The notes under the pieces: generated by a model | The model's input: the letters and a program-made list of their open reading frames with translations, nothing else | The model's database searches: none | Told to the model about the DNA's origin: nothing | DNA from: Pseudemcibacter sp038106445 | GTDB taxonomy: Bacteria; Pseudomonadota; Alphaproteobacteria; Sphingomonadales; Emcibacteraceae | Assembly (NCBI GenBank): GCA_038106445.1 | Contig: JAYODU010000002.1 | Location: forward strand, 248,001-312,000 | Direction of reading: 5' to 3' | Length of the DNA stretch: 64,000 nt | Made by a program: the position numbers and the translations under genes | In this document: positions 53,528-62,901 of the stretch, piece after piece | How positions within the stretch are numbered: the stretch's first letter is position 1 | Layout of the letters: every line of letters begins with the position of its first letter

Positions 53528-53965
53528 ATGGCAGAAAATAAAACAAAACAAACAGACGACAGCGTCACAGATTTTTTAAATTCCATCCTTCATGATGGCA
53601 AAAGGTCCGACAGTTATGAAATCATGGAAATGATGAATGAAATAACAGGACTTACGCCAAAAATGTGGGGTGATGCCATGGTTGGATTTGGCAGCTATCA
53701 CTATAAATATAACAGCGGCCATGAAGGTGATATTTTTCAAATCGGTTTTTCACCAAGAAAACAATATATTTCAGTATATCTTTTTTATGGTTTTCAAAAT
53801 CACTCGCTTATGAAAAAGCTTGGAAAATATAAAAACGGTAAAGCGTGCCTGAATATCAACAAGCTCGCCGATGTGGATACCAATATTTTATACCAGCTTA
53901 TTGAATATGCCTTTGAAATTTCAACAGATGGTGAAAACCCCTATGCAAATACTGTGAGCTGCTGA
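53528..53965 (+). CDS. DUF1801-domain protein
   Basis: A 145-residue soluble protein with the DUF1801 pattern: DFLNSILHDGKRSDSYEIMEMMNEITGLTPKMWGDAMVGFG in family form (residues 15-56), then SPRKQYISVYLFYG and LGKYKNGKACLNINKL. It has the YdhG-like small alpha/beta fold; the function is unknown. It begins two bases after ispDF and ends one base before pgpA. Confidence 0.85.
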   Translation: MAENKTKQTDDSVTDFLNSILHDGKRSDSYEIMEMMNEITGLTPKMWGDAMVGFGSYHYKYNSGHEGDIFQIGFSPRKQYISVYLFYGFQNHSLMKKLGKYKNGKACLNINKLADVDTNILYQLIEYAFEISTDGENPYANTVSC

Positions 53966-53966
53966 T

Positions 53967-54452
53967 ATGGCTCTTACTAACTGGAATAAATCATTTTTTC
54001 ATCCTTCATTGATGATATCAACATGGTTTTATTCCGGCCTTATTCCTTTTGCACCTGGGACATTTGGCAGCATTGCGGCCCTTACCTTTGCCTGGTTAAT
54101 AATTGAAAATGCCGGTGTTTTTGGGCTAGCCAACGCAGCACTTATCGTTTTTGTTGTCGGGCTTATGGCGACTAAGGCATATATTTCCGAAACCGGAAAA
54201 GTTGACCCTAGTGAGGTTGTGGTGGATGAAGTTGTCGGACAGTGGATAGTCTGTCTGGCCATCATGGATAATCAGCATCCGGGGCAGTATATTCTAGCAC
54301 TGCTCGCATTCAGGGTATTTGATATAATGAAACCCTGGCCAATTAGTATTTTTGACAAACGCCATGATGCTTATGGTGTAATGATGGATGATGTAGTCGC
54401 CGGGATTATGGGAGCAGCCGTGCTTTTAGCTGTAAATTATTATGTTCTCTGA
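53967..54452 (+). CDS. pgpA: Phosphatidylglycerophosphatase A
   Basis: A 161-residue membrane enzyme. GLIPFAPGTFGSIAAL, the Asp/Glu motif VVVDEVVGQWI and RVFDIMKPWPISIFDKRHDAYGVMMDDVVAG are PgpA hallmarks; several hydrophobic segments follow. It removes phosphate from phosphatidylglycerophosphate to make phosphatidylglycerol. The 11-base overlap with the cinA-type gene and one-base gap to the DUF1801 gene show an operon with ispDF. Confidence 0.93.
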   Translation: MALTNWNKSFFHPSLMISTWFYSGLIPFAPGTFGSIAALTFAWLIIENAGVFGLANAALIVFVVGLMATKAYISETGKVDPSEVVVDEVVGQWIVCLAIMDNQHPGQYILALLAFRVFDIMKPWPISIFDKRHDAYGVMMDDVVAGIMGAAVLLAVNYYVL

Positions 54453-54930
54453 TCAGATAAATTCGTTAGCCACTGAAACGCTGCAACTTTGCCGCAACAG
54501 AGGCTATAAGATCGCGACGGCGGAATCCTGCACCGGTGGTCTTATTATCGGATCCCTGACGGAAATAGCCGGTTCATCAGACGTTGTTGACCGGGGTTTT
54601 ATCACTTATTCAAATCAGGCTAAAATGGAAATGCTTGGGGTATCCGCCGATATTTTAAATCGTCACGGTGCCGTAAGCCCGGAAACGGCAATTGCAATGG
54701 TTACGGGCGCACTTAAAAATTCCGGCGCGGATATTACCGTTTCTGTAACCGGTATCGCCGGTCCTGGTGGTGGATCCATTCATAAACCCGTGGGGCTTGT
54801 GCATATGGCCGCCATGAAACGTGGTAAAGATGCTATTCATCATAAACATCTTTTTGGTGATATTGGCCGTGCTTCCATCAGGGAAGAAACGGTAATACAG
54901 GCACTAAAGCTGATAATGTCAGTCTGTTAA
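54442..54930 (+). CDS. pncC: Stand-alone CinA C-terminal domain, NMN amidase (PncC)
   Basis: A 162-residue CinA-C-type protein without the CinA N-terminal domain. TAESCTGGLIIGSLTEIAGSSD and VSVTGIAGPGGGSIHKPVGLV carry the active-site Ser and surrounding loops. It deamidates nicotinamide mononucleotide to NaMN in NAD recycling. It overlaps pgpA by 11 bases and the convergent ABC permease gene by four. Confidence 0.93.
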   Translation: MFSDQINSLATETLQLCRNRGYKIATAESCTGGLIIGSLTEIAGSSDVVDRGFITYSNQAKMEMLGVSADILNRHGAVSPETAIAMVTGALKNSGADITVSVTGIAGPGGGSIHKPVGLVHMAAMKRGKDAIHHKHLFGDIGRASIREETVIQALKLIMSVC

Positions 54931-57443
54931 ACGCCGCGAAGCACCTGGGCTGGTCTTACAGACATGGCCTTATAGATGCTGAACATTCCAATCGACATGG
55001 TGATGATAATAGCTGCAATAACCGTAAGAAGCGGTATATCCAGTGAAAATATCCACTGCATTTCCATAATCCCAACGACAATACCATATGCCGCAACCGA
55101 GCCAAGGATAATGGCGACAACCCCCGTTGCAACACCAAGAATAATAAATTCAAAAATATAAGCCTTTAATATGTCCTTACGGGTTGCACCGACGACTTTC
55201 AGTAACGCGCTGTCATAAATGCGGCCTTTATGGCCAGCGGCAATAGCACCGCTTAATACCAATATACCGGCAACAATTGTGATTGATGCCATAACATCAA
55301 TCGCCCCTTTTATCTGTTCAAGTAGCACCTGAACATTTTCAAGCACTTCTTTTAAGCGCAACGTTGTAATATTGGGATAGGTGCGGGTAATCGCCTGATA
55401 ATTTGCGGCTTCAGTTTCATTTGTGGATTTAATTGTACCAACATATGTAAAGGGCGCATCACTTAGCACTTTGGGATCAAACATCATGGCATAATTAATA
55501 CCAAAACCACCCCAGTCAACTTCGCGTGCAGATCTTACTTTTACATCAAAACTGCGGCCCAGGACGTTTATGGTAATCTCATCACCCGGTGCAAGGTTCA
55601 GTGCCTGATAAGCATCATAACTTAAGGATACTTCCGGCTCACCGTCATAATCCGCCGGCCACCAGTCGCCAAATACAAGTGTGTTATCTTCCGGTAATTC
55701 ATCGGTAAATGTCATACCGCGATCACCGCGCAGTATCCATCTTGCTTCGGGGCCCACCTCGACCTCATCCGCGGGAACGCCTTTGACATGGGTGATACGC
55801 CCACGAAGGTTTGGAACAGTCCGATAAAGACTTATCCCTTTCCGCGCTTCGGTAAAGGCTTTAAATTCATCGTGATCCGCTTTTTGAATATCAAGGAAAA
55901 AATAACTTGGCGCATCAGTGTCAACCCGCCTTTCAATTTCGCTTTCAAGGCTATATTCAACCAACGCGATGGATGTAAGAAGTATCAACCCAAGCCCAAG
56001 TGAAAGAATGATTGAAAGCGTCGAATTACCTGGTCGGGTTATATTAGAAAGCGCAATCCGCAGTGCGGGGCTAAACTTTCTGGGCAATTTGGAAACACCC
56101 TCTCTGACCAGATAACCTGTTCCGAGCAAGAGCGCAAATGATGCCAGCATACCGCCAATAAAATAGCCTGTAAGTTCACGGTAATCCGCCGTATAAAAGA
56201 CCATTGCCAACATGACCGTCGCCATACCTATGATCGTGTATATATATCCTCTTGGAAGATTTTCATCCTGGGGATCAGAAATCGTGATCCGGAAAAGTTG
56301 CCGTGCAGATATATTTTTTGCTTTTGCGAGCGGCCAAAGCGTGAATATCAAACTGATCAGGATGCTATAAAAAGCCGCTACCGCCAATGGCCCAAAATAA
56401 AATTCCCGCGCAATGGCAATCGGCATTTTACTCTCCAGATAATCAGCAAATATCCAGGGAAGACTGCCCCCCGCCAACAAGCCTAGCGATATTGAAATCG
56501 CAGCCATTATCAAAATCTGATAAAGATAAATCCTGAAAATCGTATCAGACTGCGCCCCCAGAATTTTAAATGTGGCAATCGTATTGGTTTTTGAATTTAA
56601 ATAACCATGAACGGCATTACTTACGCCAACTCCCCCAACAAGTAACGCAGTTAGTCCCACAAGCGTCATGAACTGCCCCATGCGATCAATAAACCGCTGT
56701 GTTTGTCCACCACCACCCGTTTTATCGCGAACGCGCCATTCACTTTCCGGGAAATCGGCTTTAATGGTCTCTTCAAACAGCTGGCTGTCTGCGCCATCCG
56801 GGAGTTTAAACCGATAATTATATTCAACCAGACTACCAAAGGTAATCAGACCTGTTTCTTCCATACTGTCTTGGGAAACGATTATGGTTGGAGCAAGCTG
56901 AAATCCGGCACTTGAACTGTCCGGTTCGCGCACTGTAATGCCGCGAATTTCATAGGCGACGTTCCCGATATTAACGGTGTCCCCTTCGTTTAATCCCAAC
57001 CTTGTGGCAATTGCCTCCGCGGGGACGGCGCCCCATCGGCCATTTTTCTGATCAAGAAGTTCACGTGGTGAAAGCCCGGATGATGTTTCAAGCACACCAA
57101 ACATCGGATAAAGTTCATCAACCGCTTTTATTTCAATAAGGCTGCTATCGGTAAATCCATCTGTATGGGCCATAGCACGAAGCTCGGTAACTAGTGAAAC
57201 TTCTTCCGCGCGCTGCACGACATAGGCCATTTCCTCTTCAGAAAGGGTGCGTTGATTTGTTTCAATTTCCACATCCCCGCCTAGGAACATTTGCGCGTCC
57301 CTTGCCAGACTTTCCGCAATATTGGTTGTGACAGAGCCTACAGAAGCAATAATCGCCGTGCCAAGAAAAAGACAGGCAATAAAAATCCTGAATTGTTTAA
57401 ATGCAAACCTGATTTCACGTAATGCAAACTTTAGCGCAACCAT
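54927..57443 (-). CDS. ABC transporter permease, YbbP/FtsX type
   Basis: An 838-residue membrane protein with about ten hydrophobic segments in two FtsX-type blocks: one near the N-terminus plus 260-420, and one in the last 130 residues (LSGAIAAGHKGRIYDSALLKVVGATRKDILKAYIFEF region). A large periplasmic region lies between residues 45 and 250. This two-FtsX-domain layout matches YbbP, whose substrate is unknown but which is proposed to work with a lysophospholipase/esterase. The ATPase gene overlaps by one base upstream, and a TesA-like gene is divergent, as in the E. coli ybbAP-tesA region. Confidence 0.9.
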   Translation of the reverse strand: MVALKFALREIRFAFKQFRIFIACLFLGTAIIASVGSVTTNIAESLARDAQMFLGGDVEIETNQRTLSEEEMAYVVQRAEEVSLVTELRAMAHTDGFTDSSLIEIKAVDELYPMFGVLETSSGLSPRELLDQKNGRWGAVPAEAIATRLGLNEGDTVNIGNVAYEIRGITVREPDSSSAGFQLAPTIIVSQDSMEETGLITFGSLVEYNYRFKLPDGADSQLFEETIKADFPESEWRVRDKTGGGGQTQRFIDRMGQFMTLVGLTALLVGGVGVSNAVHGYLNSKTNTIATFKILGAQSDTIFRIYLYQILIMAAISISLGLLAGGSLPWIFADYLESKMPIAIAREFYFGPLAVAAFYSILISLIFTLWPLAKAKNISARQLFRITISDPQDENLPRGYIYTIIGMATVMLAMVFYTADYRELTGYFIGGMLASFALLLGTGYLVREGVSKLPRKFSPALRIALSNITRPGNSTLSIILSLGLGLILLTSIALVEYSLESEIERRVDTDAPSYFFLDIQKADHDEFKAFTEARKGISLYRTVPNLRGRITHVKGVPADEVEVGPEARWILRGDRGMTFTDELPEDNTLVFGDWWPADYDGEPEVSLSYDAYQALNLAPGDEITINVLGRSFDVKVRSAREVDWGGFGINYAMMFDPKVLSDAPFTYVGTIKSTNETEAANYQAITRTYPNITTLRLKEVLENVQVLLEQIKGAIDVMASITIVAGILVLSGAIAAGHKGRIYDSALLKVVGATRKDILKAYIFEFIILGVATGVVAIILGSVAAYGIVVGIMEMQWIFSLDIPLLTVIAAIIITMSIGMFSIYKAMSVRPAQVLRGV

Positions 57444-58159
57444 TATTCGGCCACCTTTTTACCTTCATTTTCATGAACATGACTATTATCAGTGATCAAT
57501 CCATCCTCAATATGGATGATTTCATCACACTTTTCCGCAAGTTCCTGATCATGGGTGATCAGTATGAGCGTGGCATCGTTCTTGTCTTTCAGTCTGAATA
57601 TAAGTTCAATAATATTATGACCTGTTTTTCCATCAAGGTTTCCGGTTGGTTCATCCGCAAATAATATTTTGGGCTCCGGTGCCATTGCCCGTGCAATTGC
57701 AACACGCTGCTGTTCACCGCCTGAAAGCTGCGTCGGATAATGATCCATGCGATGATCCAGCCCGACATCTGTCAGCATTTCTCTTGCCTTGGTTTCTGCA
57801 TCTGAAACACCCGCAAGTTCAAGCGGAACAGCTACATTTTCAAGCGCTGTCATAGTAGGGATCAAATGAAATGCCTGTAATATAATGCCAATATTATCTC
57901 TGCGGAACATGGCAAGCTCGTCTTCATTCATCCGGTCAAGAACATGACCGGCAACCATTACGCTGCCTTCTGTTTGACGTTCCAGACCATTCATAACTGA
58001 CATCATACTTGATTTTCCGGACCCCGAAGCCCCCAATATGGCAACTGCCTTACCTTTAACAACTTTTAAATCTATACCGTTTAGGATATTGACTTCAAAA
58101 TCGTTGCTTTTAAGCCGGAGATGAATATTCTTTAATTCAAGAATTATGTCGTTGGTCAT
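57443..58159 (-). CDS. ABC transporter ATP-binding protein, YbbA type
   Basis: A 238-residue ATPase. Walker A GASGSGKSSMMS, signature LSGGEQQRVAIARA, Walker B ILFADEPTGNLD and the switch HDQ are all present; the subfamily (LolD/MacB-like, MNGLERQTEGSVMVAG) matches YbbA. It powers the permease encoded downstream and is divergent from the GDSL esterase gene with a 79-base shared promoter region. Confidence 0.94.
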   Translation of the reverse strand: MTNDIILELKNIHLRLKSNDFEVNILNGIDLKVVKGKAVAILGASGSGKSSMMSVMNGLERQTEGSVMVAGHVLDRMNEDELAMFRRDNIGIILQAFHLIPTMTALENVAVPLELAGVSDAETKAREMLTDVGLDHRMDHYPTQLSGGEQQRVAIARAMAPEPKILFADEPTGNLDGKTGHNIIELIFRLKDKNDATLILITHDQELAEKCDEIIHIEDGLITDNSHVHENEGKKVAE

Positions 58160-58238
58160 ATGTTAACTCGTTAAACCATTTTAAATCGATGGGAATTTGT
58201 AAGTGTTTTACATTAGAAATCTAAATCGTCAAAGCCAT

Positions 58239-59573
58239 ATGGGCAAAAAAAATGCGCTAAAACGTACAATTTTCAAGATTATAGCGTTAATTGTATCTTT
58301 ATACGTAACAATAAGCCCAATTCATGCGCAGGAAACAAAAAAAATCCTTGCCTTTGGCGACAGCCTGTTTTCTTCCAATGGTTTGGATGAAGGTGACAGC
58401 TTTCCGGATCAGCTTGAAACAAACTTACGCGCGATAGGTCATTCTGTCGAAGTTATATCCGCCGGTTTTGAAAATTTTACAACCGAACGCGCTTTGGCGG
58501 TTATTGACGAAGTCCTTGATGATAAGCCTGACATCGACATGGTTATGTTTATATTTGGCGGAAACGACTATTTCGAACAGGTCCCAACTGATTTTGCCCA
58601 TAAAAATATGGACTTAATGCTTGAAAAGATCACATCCCGGGACATTCCGACAATAATGGCAGGCCTGATTATCCCCTATAATGGATATCTCGGTTTTTCG
58701 GACAGGCTTAACGAAGTATATACCGACCTTGCAGATAAATATCAGGTCGTACTTGACCCTTTTTTCCTGGAAGGCGTGGCTGGCGTTTCGGAACTTAACC
58801 AATCGGACGGCATTCATCCGAATAAGTTCGGTAATTCGATTATAGCCGGACGTATTTCAACAATGGTTAGCGAAATGCTTGTTAGCATTGACAGACAGGA
58901 CCGGGTTCAGACACTGCTTTCACAAATGGATGAAGCATTAGAAAAAGTAAGCGCAAGTGATGATGATCCGCAGGAAATGCCATCAATAGTCCCAGTCGCA
59001 AATGTTTCGGAAAATGAAGTTAATATTTTGATTGTTGGGGATAGCCTCGTTGCCGGATATGGGCTGGCACCAGAATTATCGTTTCCCGCGCAGCTGGAAG
59101 AAAAACTGAAAGAATTAAACCCGAATATAACGGTCCATAATGCTGGTGTGTCAGGCGATACATCATCCGGGGGTATGTCCCGCCTTGAATGGGTTATTTC
59201 CAGTTATCCGGATCTGGATCTTGTTGTTCTGCTTTTTGGTGGAAATGATGCCTTAAGGGGTATTCACCCTGATCTGACACGGCGTAATATGGATAAAATG
59301 ACCGAACTTCTTAAAAACAAAAATATTCCGACCCTTATTGCGGGAATGGTAGCTCCACCCAACCTTGGTCAGGTTTATGGAAATAATTTTAACAGCATTT
59401 ATCCAGAGGTAGCAAAAAAACACGGTGCAGCACTTTATCCATTTTATCTGGATGGTGTTGCCGGTGAAATAGAGCTCAACCAAAATGACCGCATTCACCC
59501 AAACGCTGATGGTGTCGCCTATATCGTGGAACGAATTTCTCCCATGATATATGAGCTGGTAGATAATAATTAA
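58239..59573 (+). CDS. Exported tandem GDSL (TesA-like) esterase
   Basis: A 444-residue exported protein with two SGNH-hydrolase domains. The signal peptide ends near PIHAQ. Domain 1 (residues about 34-225) has S42 in GDSLFSSNG, GGNDYF and DGIHP. Domain 2 (about 261-440) has S269 in GDSLVAGYGL, GVSGDTSSGG, GGND (N336) and DRIHP (D417, H420). Domain 1 lacks the usual block II oxyanion Gly (reads AGFENFTTER), so its activity may be weaker or altered. Single-domain TesA of about 190-210 residues is the rule at this locus. It faces a YbbA/YbbP-like transporter across 79 bases. Confidence 0.87.
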   Translation: MGKKNALKRTIFKIIALIVSLYVTISPIHAQETKKILAFGDSLFSSNGLDEGDSFPDQLETNLRAIGHSVEVISAGFENFTTERALAVIDEVLDDKPDIDMVMFIFGGNDYFEQVPTDFAHKNMDLMLEKITSRDIPTIMAGLIIPYNGYLGFSDRLNEVYTDLADKYQVVLDPFFLEGVAGVSELNQSDGIHPNKFGNSIIAGRISTMVSEMLVSIDRQDRVQTLLSQMDEALEKVSASDDDPQEMPSIVPVANVSENEVNILIVGDSLVAGYGLAPELSFPAQLEEKLKELNPNITVHNAGVSGDTSSGGMSRLEWVISSYPDLDLVVLLFGGNDALRGIHPDLTRRNMDKMTELLKNKNIPTLIAGMVAPPNLGQVYGNNFNSIYPEVAKKHGAALYPFYLDGVAGEIELNQNDRIHPNADGVAYIVERISPMIYELVDNN

Positions 59574-59622
59574 GTAAGGCGGGATAATATTCCTCTATGT
59601 GTCATATAAAGTATTAGACGTT

Positions 59623-60042
59623 TCATACTTTCAAATAATGATCAATTAGTATTTTGGCTACAGTTTTTGCATTGACCACAACACGGTCTGCGCCATGGAT
59701 ATGGGCCGTTACGATGGCCCCTTCTTTTAATAGCATCAATTGCCGGGCAAGCTTTCCAGGCTCAGCTGCACCCGCCTGCTCAGCAAGACCAATCACATAG
59801 GTTAGTAATAACCTTTTATGACGTTCGCTGGCCATATGGATAGGGTGTTCGCGGTCAAGATATTCGCACGATGCGCGAATGAACATGCAATTTAAGAAAT
59901 CATCATCCTGAAACCATTCATCAAGCGCATCAAACGACGCTAGCAAACGCCCTTTCGGCTTATCAGCGAGTTCTTCGATCCGGTTTACAAACCAGTTTCT
60001 AAATTTTTCATCGCGGTGATTGAGCACCGCCAATTTTTCAGG
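59623..60042 (-). pseudogene. TetR-family regulator remnant lacking the DNA-binding domain
   Basis: The frame (to the stop at 59623) is the ligand-binding C-terminal part of a TetR protein: EKLAVLNHRDEKFRNWFVNRIEE continues into GRLLASFDALDEWFQDDDFLNCMFIRA and helical segments to ILIDHYL. The N-terminal helix-turn-helix of about 45-50 residues is missing; a TAA lies in frame three codons before the first homologous residue, and the sequence runs directly into the opposite-strand dehydrogenase fragment. A restart TTG would give a protein that cannot bind DNA. This is a remnant of a deletion. Confidence 0.78.
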
Positions 60043-60044
60043 AT

Positions 60045-61019
60045 GTTACCAACCGACTTATTATAAATGATGATGTTTTTTACTGGGATGACCTTCCAAA
60101 ATCTGTAGCACTTTTTTGCCCGGGTATTATCGGGCTTGAACTTGGGCAGGCGCTTCAACGCCTTGGTGTCGATGTTAAAATTTTCCGGCGTGGCGGCTTT
60201 GTCGGCCCATTAAGTGATCCGGAAATTCTTGAATATGCGACCAAAACCTTTCAGGACGAATTTTATATCAACCCTGATGCCGACGTGACATCAATCAAAC
60301 AAATTGGTGATCAGGTTGAAATCACATACCGGGATTTTAACGGTGAATGTGTAACGTCCCGTTTTGATTACGTGCTGGCGACAACGGGCCGCACGCCGAA
60401 TTTAAAAAATCTTGGCCTTGAAAATACGTCTCTGCCCCTTGATGAACGTGGGGTACCGATTTTTAACCCTTATACGATGCAGATTGGCGGCCACCCCGTC
60501 TTCATTGCGGGGGATGCCAATAATGATAAACCACTTCTTCATAAAGCGGCAGATAAAGGCCGGATTGCCGGAAACAATGCGGCCAATTATCCTGATGTTC
60601 GTGCAGGGCACCGTTCTTCCCCGCTTGGAATTGTATTTTCGGATCCACAGCTTGCAATGGTCGGCAGCTCATATGCGTCCCTGACCGAAGGATGATTTGC
60701 CACCGGTAAGGTTTCGTTTGAAAGCCAGGGCCGGAGCCGCACCATGCTGGTCAATAAAGGGCTACTGCATGTTTACGGGGAAATTGGTACGGGGCTTCTT
60801 CTGGGTGCTGAAATTTTTGGCCCGCGCGCCGAACATCTTGCACACTTGCTTGCATGGGCGCATCAGCAGAAAATGACCATTTCGAAAATACTGGAAATGC
60901 CGTTTTATCACCCGGTCATTGAAGAAGGGCTAGGAACCGCGTTACGGAACCTGAACAGCAAACTGAAACTCGGTGAAAAACCACCCAAACACTGCATAGA
61001 CTGCGGCGCTGGTGCATAG
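60045..61019 (+). pseudogene. Dihydrolipoyl-dehydrogenase-like gene, 5' truncated with in-frame TGA
   Basis: From about 60045 the plus strand reads TNRLIINDDVFYWDDLPKSVALFCPGIIGLELGQALQRLG, the middle of a class I pyridine nucleotide-disulfide oxidoreductase (in pieces: second Rossmann motif CPGIIGLELG, then ATTGRTPNLKNLGLE, IAGDANNDKPLLHKAADKGRIAG). The C-terminal dimerisation domain follows (LAHLLAWAHQQKMT, MPFYHPVIEEGL). The FAD-binding first 160-170 residues are missing, and TGA at 60693-60695 cuts the frame between LTEG and FATGKVSFESQGRSR. Two independent lesions make it inactive. Confidence 0.85.
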
Positions 61020-61119
61020 AGGTTTATTTTTACATATATTTGAATGACTGCAAGGCTGGCTTTCTAAGCGGAACATTTTTGTCCTGTTTTTGAATCCTTA
61101 AACCTCAATTCCAAAAAAA

Positions 61120-61749
61120 CTATCGGTACCAGCCGGCGATTGAATAACGTGTGCGATTGGTCGGTAATACTTCGTGCGGTATAAGATCACTTAGAAAAAC
61201 GACCAAGGTACCAAGCTCTGGAGCAATCAGGATTTGTTCCTTATGGTCAGGCCCGACAAACAGCCTTAATTCACCGGCATCGGTATCTTTCCATAAATCG
61301 TTTAAAAATAGCACGACCGATATCCTGCGGTTATCAGCCCCTTTAAAAGCGTCCAGATGCTTTTTATAAAAATCACCCTCATTATAACGGGCGTAATGGC
61401 TTTCAAAATATTGAAGCCCCAAAAATAAATCACGATTGAGCGCTGTTTTCAATTTATCCGCCCATTCGTTCCATTTATTGTCGGGGAATATTTCATTACC
61501 GATCCACACAATATCAGTGCGGCGAATGTTTTGATTTTTGTGATGGTCTGTTGCCCGACCAATTCCCGCAGGTGTATATTGAAGGCCGTCTTCATAGCTC
61601 GCCCGGTCACTTAATAATTTTACAAGTCCTTGTGGCAAAGCATTTATTTGAACACTGTAAGATTTCGCCACAAGATCATCACAGATTAAGCCAAAAAGCG
61701 CAGCTTGATCTATATCGGCATCTTCTAACGGGTCTGGTATGGGAAGCAT
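61120..61749 (-). CDS. 2OG-Fe(II) oxygenase, SM-20/PKHD type
   Basis: A 209-residue (from the ATG at 61749) double-stranded beta-helix oxygenase. Metal ligands are H and D in KKHLDAFKG and the distal H in LIPHEVLP; R in TRYSIAGWYR should hold 2-oxoglutarate. The N-terminal pattern SVQINALPQGLVKLL and TPAGIGRATDHHKN matches prolyl-hydroxylase-like SM-20 proteins. A GTG at 61848 would add 33 residues that do not look like the family. Substrate unknown; relatives hydroxylate proline in proteins such as EF-Tu or ribosomal protein. Confidence 0.85.
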   Translation of the reverse strand: MLPIPDPLEDADIDQAALFGLICDDLVAKSYSVQINALPQGLVKLLSDRASYEDGLQYTPAGIGRATDHHKNQNIRRTDIVWIGNEIFPDNKWNEWADKLKTALNRDLFLGLQYFESHYARYNEGDFYKKHLDAFKGADNRRISVVLFLNDLWKDTDAGELRLFVGPDHKEQILIAPELGTLVVFLSDLIPHEVLPTNRTRYSIAGWYR

Positions 61750-62017
61750 TTGCTCAGTTAAACTCTGCTGACTGTTATGACAACAAGCTCTGTTCGAGCA
61801 AAATTGAAAATAAAAGTTTTCCACGCAGATACATTCTGCAATTTTCACCCTGTAGCAAATATTTTTACCTGTGTATATATCTATTTTTGTTTAAGATATG
61901 CGCTGTTAAATACAGGTTTAAAGCAAGTATAATTGTATGGTAATTGACTGTCTGTTTTCGACCCAAAACGGACGTTCAACATTATTTTTTATAACTATAT
62001 CAATTTTGGTTTTTTAA

Positions 62018-62731
62018 TTAGCTCACTAATTTTTCTATACCCGCAAAAGGGCTTAGACCTTTCCCGGAGCTTAACCATTGACGCACTTTTTCTTCCAGAT
62101 CACTATTCCCTGTGAGCAAGATGTCCTCTTCATCATAAGCATTCGCCAACGTTTCAAAGCCCATCCAGATTTTTGTCATTGTCCGAAGGTCAGTAGATAC
62201 ATATAAATCCACATCAAAACCGGGCTCGACAGAGCACAAATCTATTTTATCATTCTTTGGGTCAACGATAAGCCACCAATTCTTTGTGGTTTTTGGTTGA
62301 TCACTATACATAAACTGAATGACGCTACGTTTATGTGGTTTGGGATCGGGTATCATGTTCCGGCGCATATCCCACGTAAGCAAGGTCGGATCAAGATTTT
62401 CCAGTGATGGTTCCGTTTCCACCCATCTTGTTCCCCATATACCAAGCGATTCAACAATTGGGTAAAGGTCCTTTCCTGCCTGCGTCAGGATATATTGCTC
62501 TATGTCCGGCTCATCTTCCACCGGAGAGCGGTACACGATTCCGGCTTCTTCAAGATCCTTGAGACGTCTGGAAAGAAGAGCTGGTGACATCCTTGGAACA
62601 CCCCTTCGCAGATCATTAAACCGGATTGATCCCATCAATAATTCACGCACCAGTACAGCCGTCTAACGCGTGCAGATTATTTCAGCTGCCATCGCGACCG
62701 GGCAAAACTGTTTATAACTTCCTTTTGTCAA
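62018..62731 (-). pseudogene. HxlR-family regulator gene with in-frame amber (TAG)
   Basis: A TTG at 62731 with a strong AGGAAGG site seven bases upstream opens a HxlR frame: MTKGSYKQFCPVAMAAE, then CTR-stop-TAVLVRELLMG. The TAG at 62665-62663 is codon 23, exactly where nearly all HxlR proteins have Trp (RWT). Beyond it the frame is intact to 62018: RFNDLRRGVPRMSPALLSRRLKDLEEAGIV (winged helix) and a C-terminal SCP2-like effector domain (WWLIVDPKNDKIDLC). The part after an internal ATG at 62650 lacks the first helix and the Cys10 redox/effector residue. TGG to TAG is a single change. Confidence 0.83.
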
Positions 62732-62788
62732 ATCAATACCTTCCTGAATTGCTGTTATATTAGTTTATGTTGGGCTTTAAAATATTGC

Positions 62789-62835
62789 TAGTTCATTTTC
62801 TGTACCGGGGTAGTTCAGTTCGCGAACTAGCCCCG
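62789..62835. promoter_or_regulatory. Inverted-repeat operator candidate between HxlR and tautomerase genes
   Basis: CGGGGTAGTTC (62806-62816) and GAACTAGCCCCG (62824-62835) form an inverted repeat with one bulged base; at its centre AGTTCGCGAACT (62817-62828) is a perfect palindrome. TAGTTC recurs at 62789-62794, 22 bases from the next copy. The position between a HxlR regulator gene and the divergent gene next to it is where such regulators bind. Confidence 0.55.
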
Positions 62836-62901
62836 CTAAACCGATCTATGAGATATAGCTTTCACGAGAATTTTTAACATTTATCAAGAAAGGAATTAAT
62901 T

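Noticed and set aside
60693..62665. Stop-codon recoding (selenocysteine at TGA, pyrrolysine or suppression at TAG) to explain the interrupted genes
   Set aside because: All three stop codons are involved, the affected positions are not Cys/Sec sites in the families, no SECIS-like hairpin is seen, and normal genes in the window end with all three stops.
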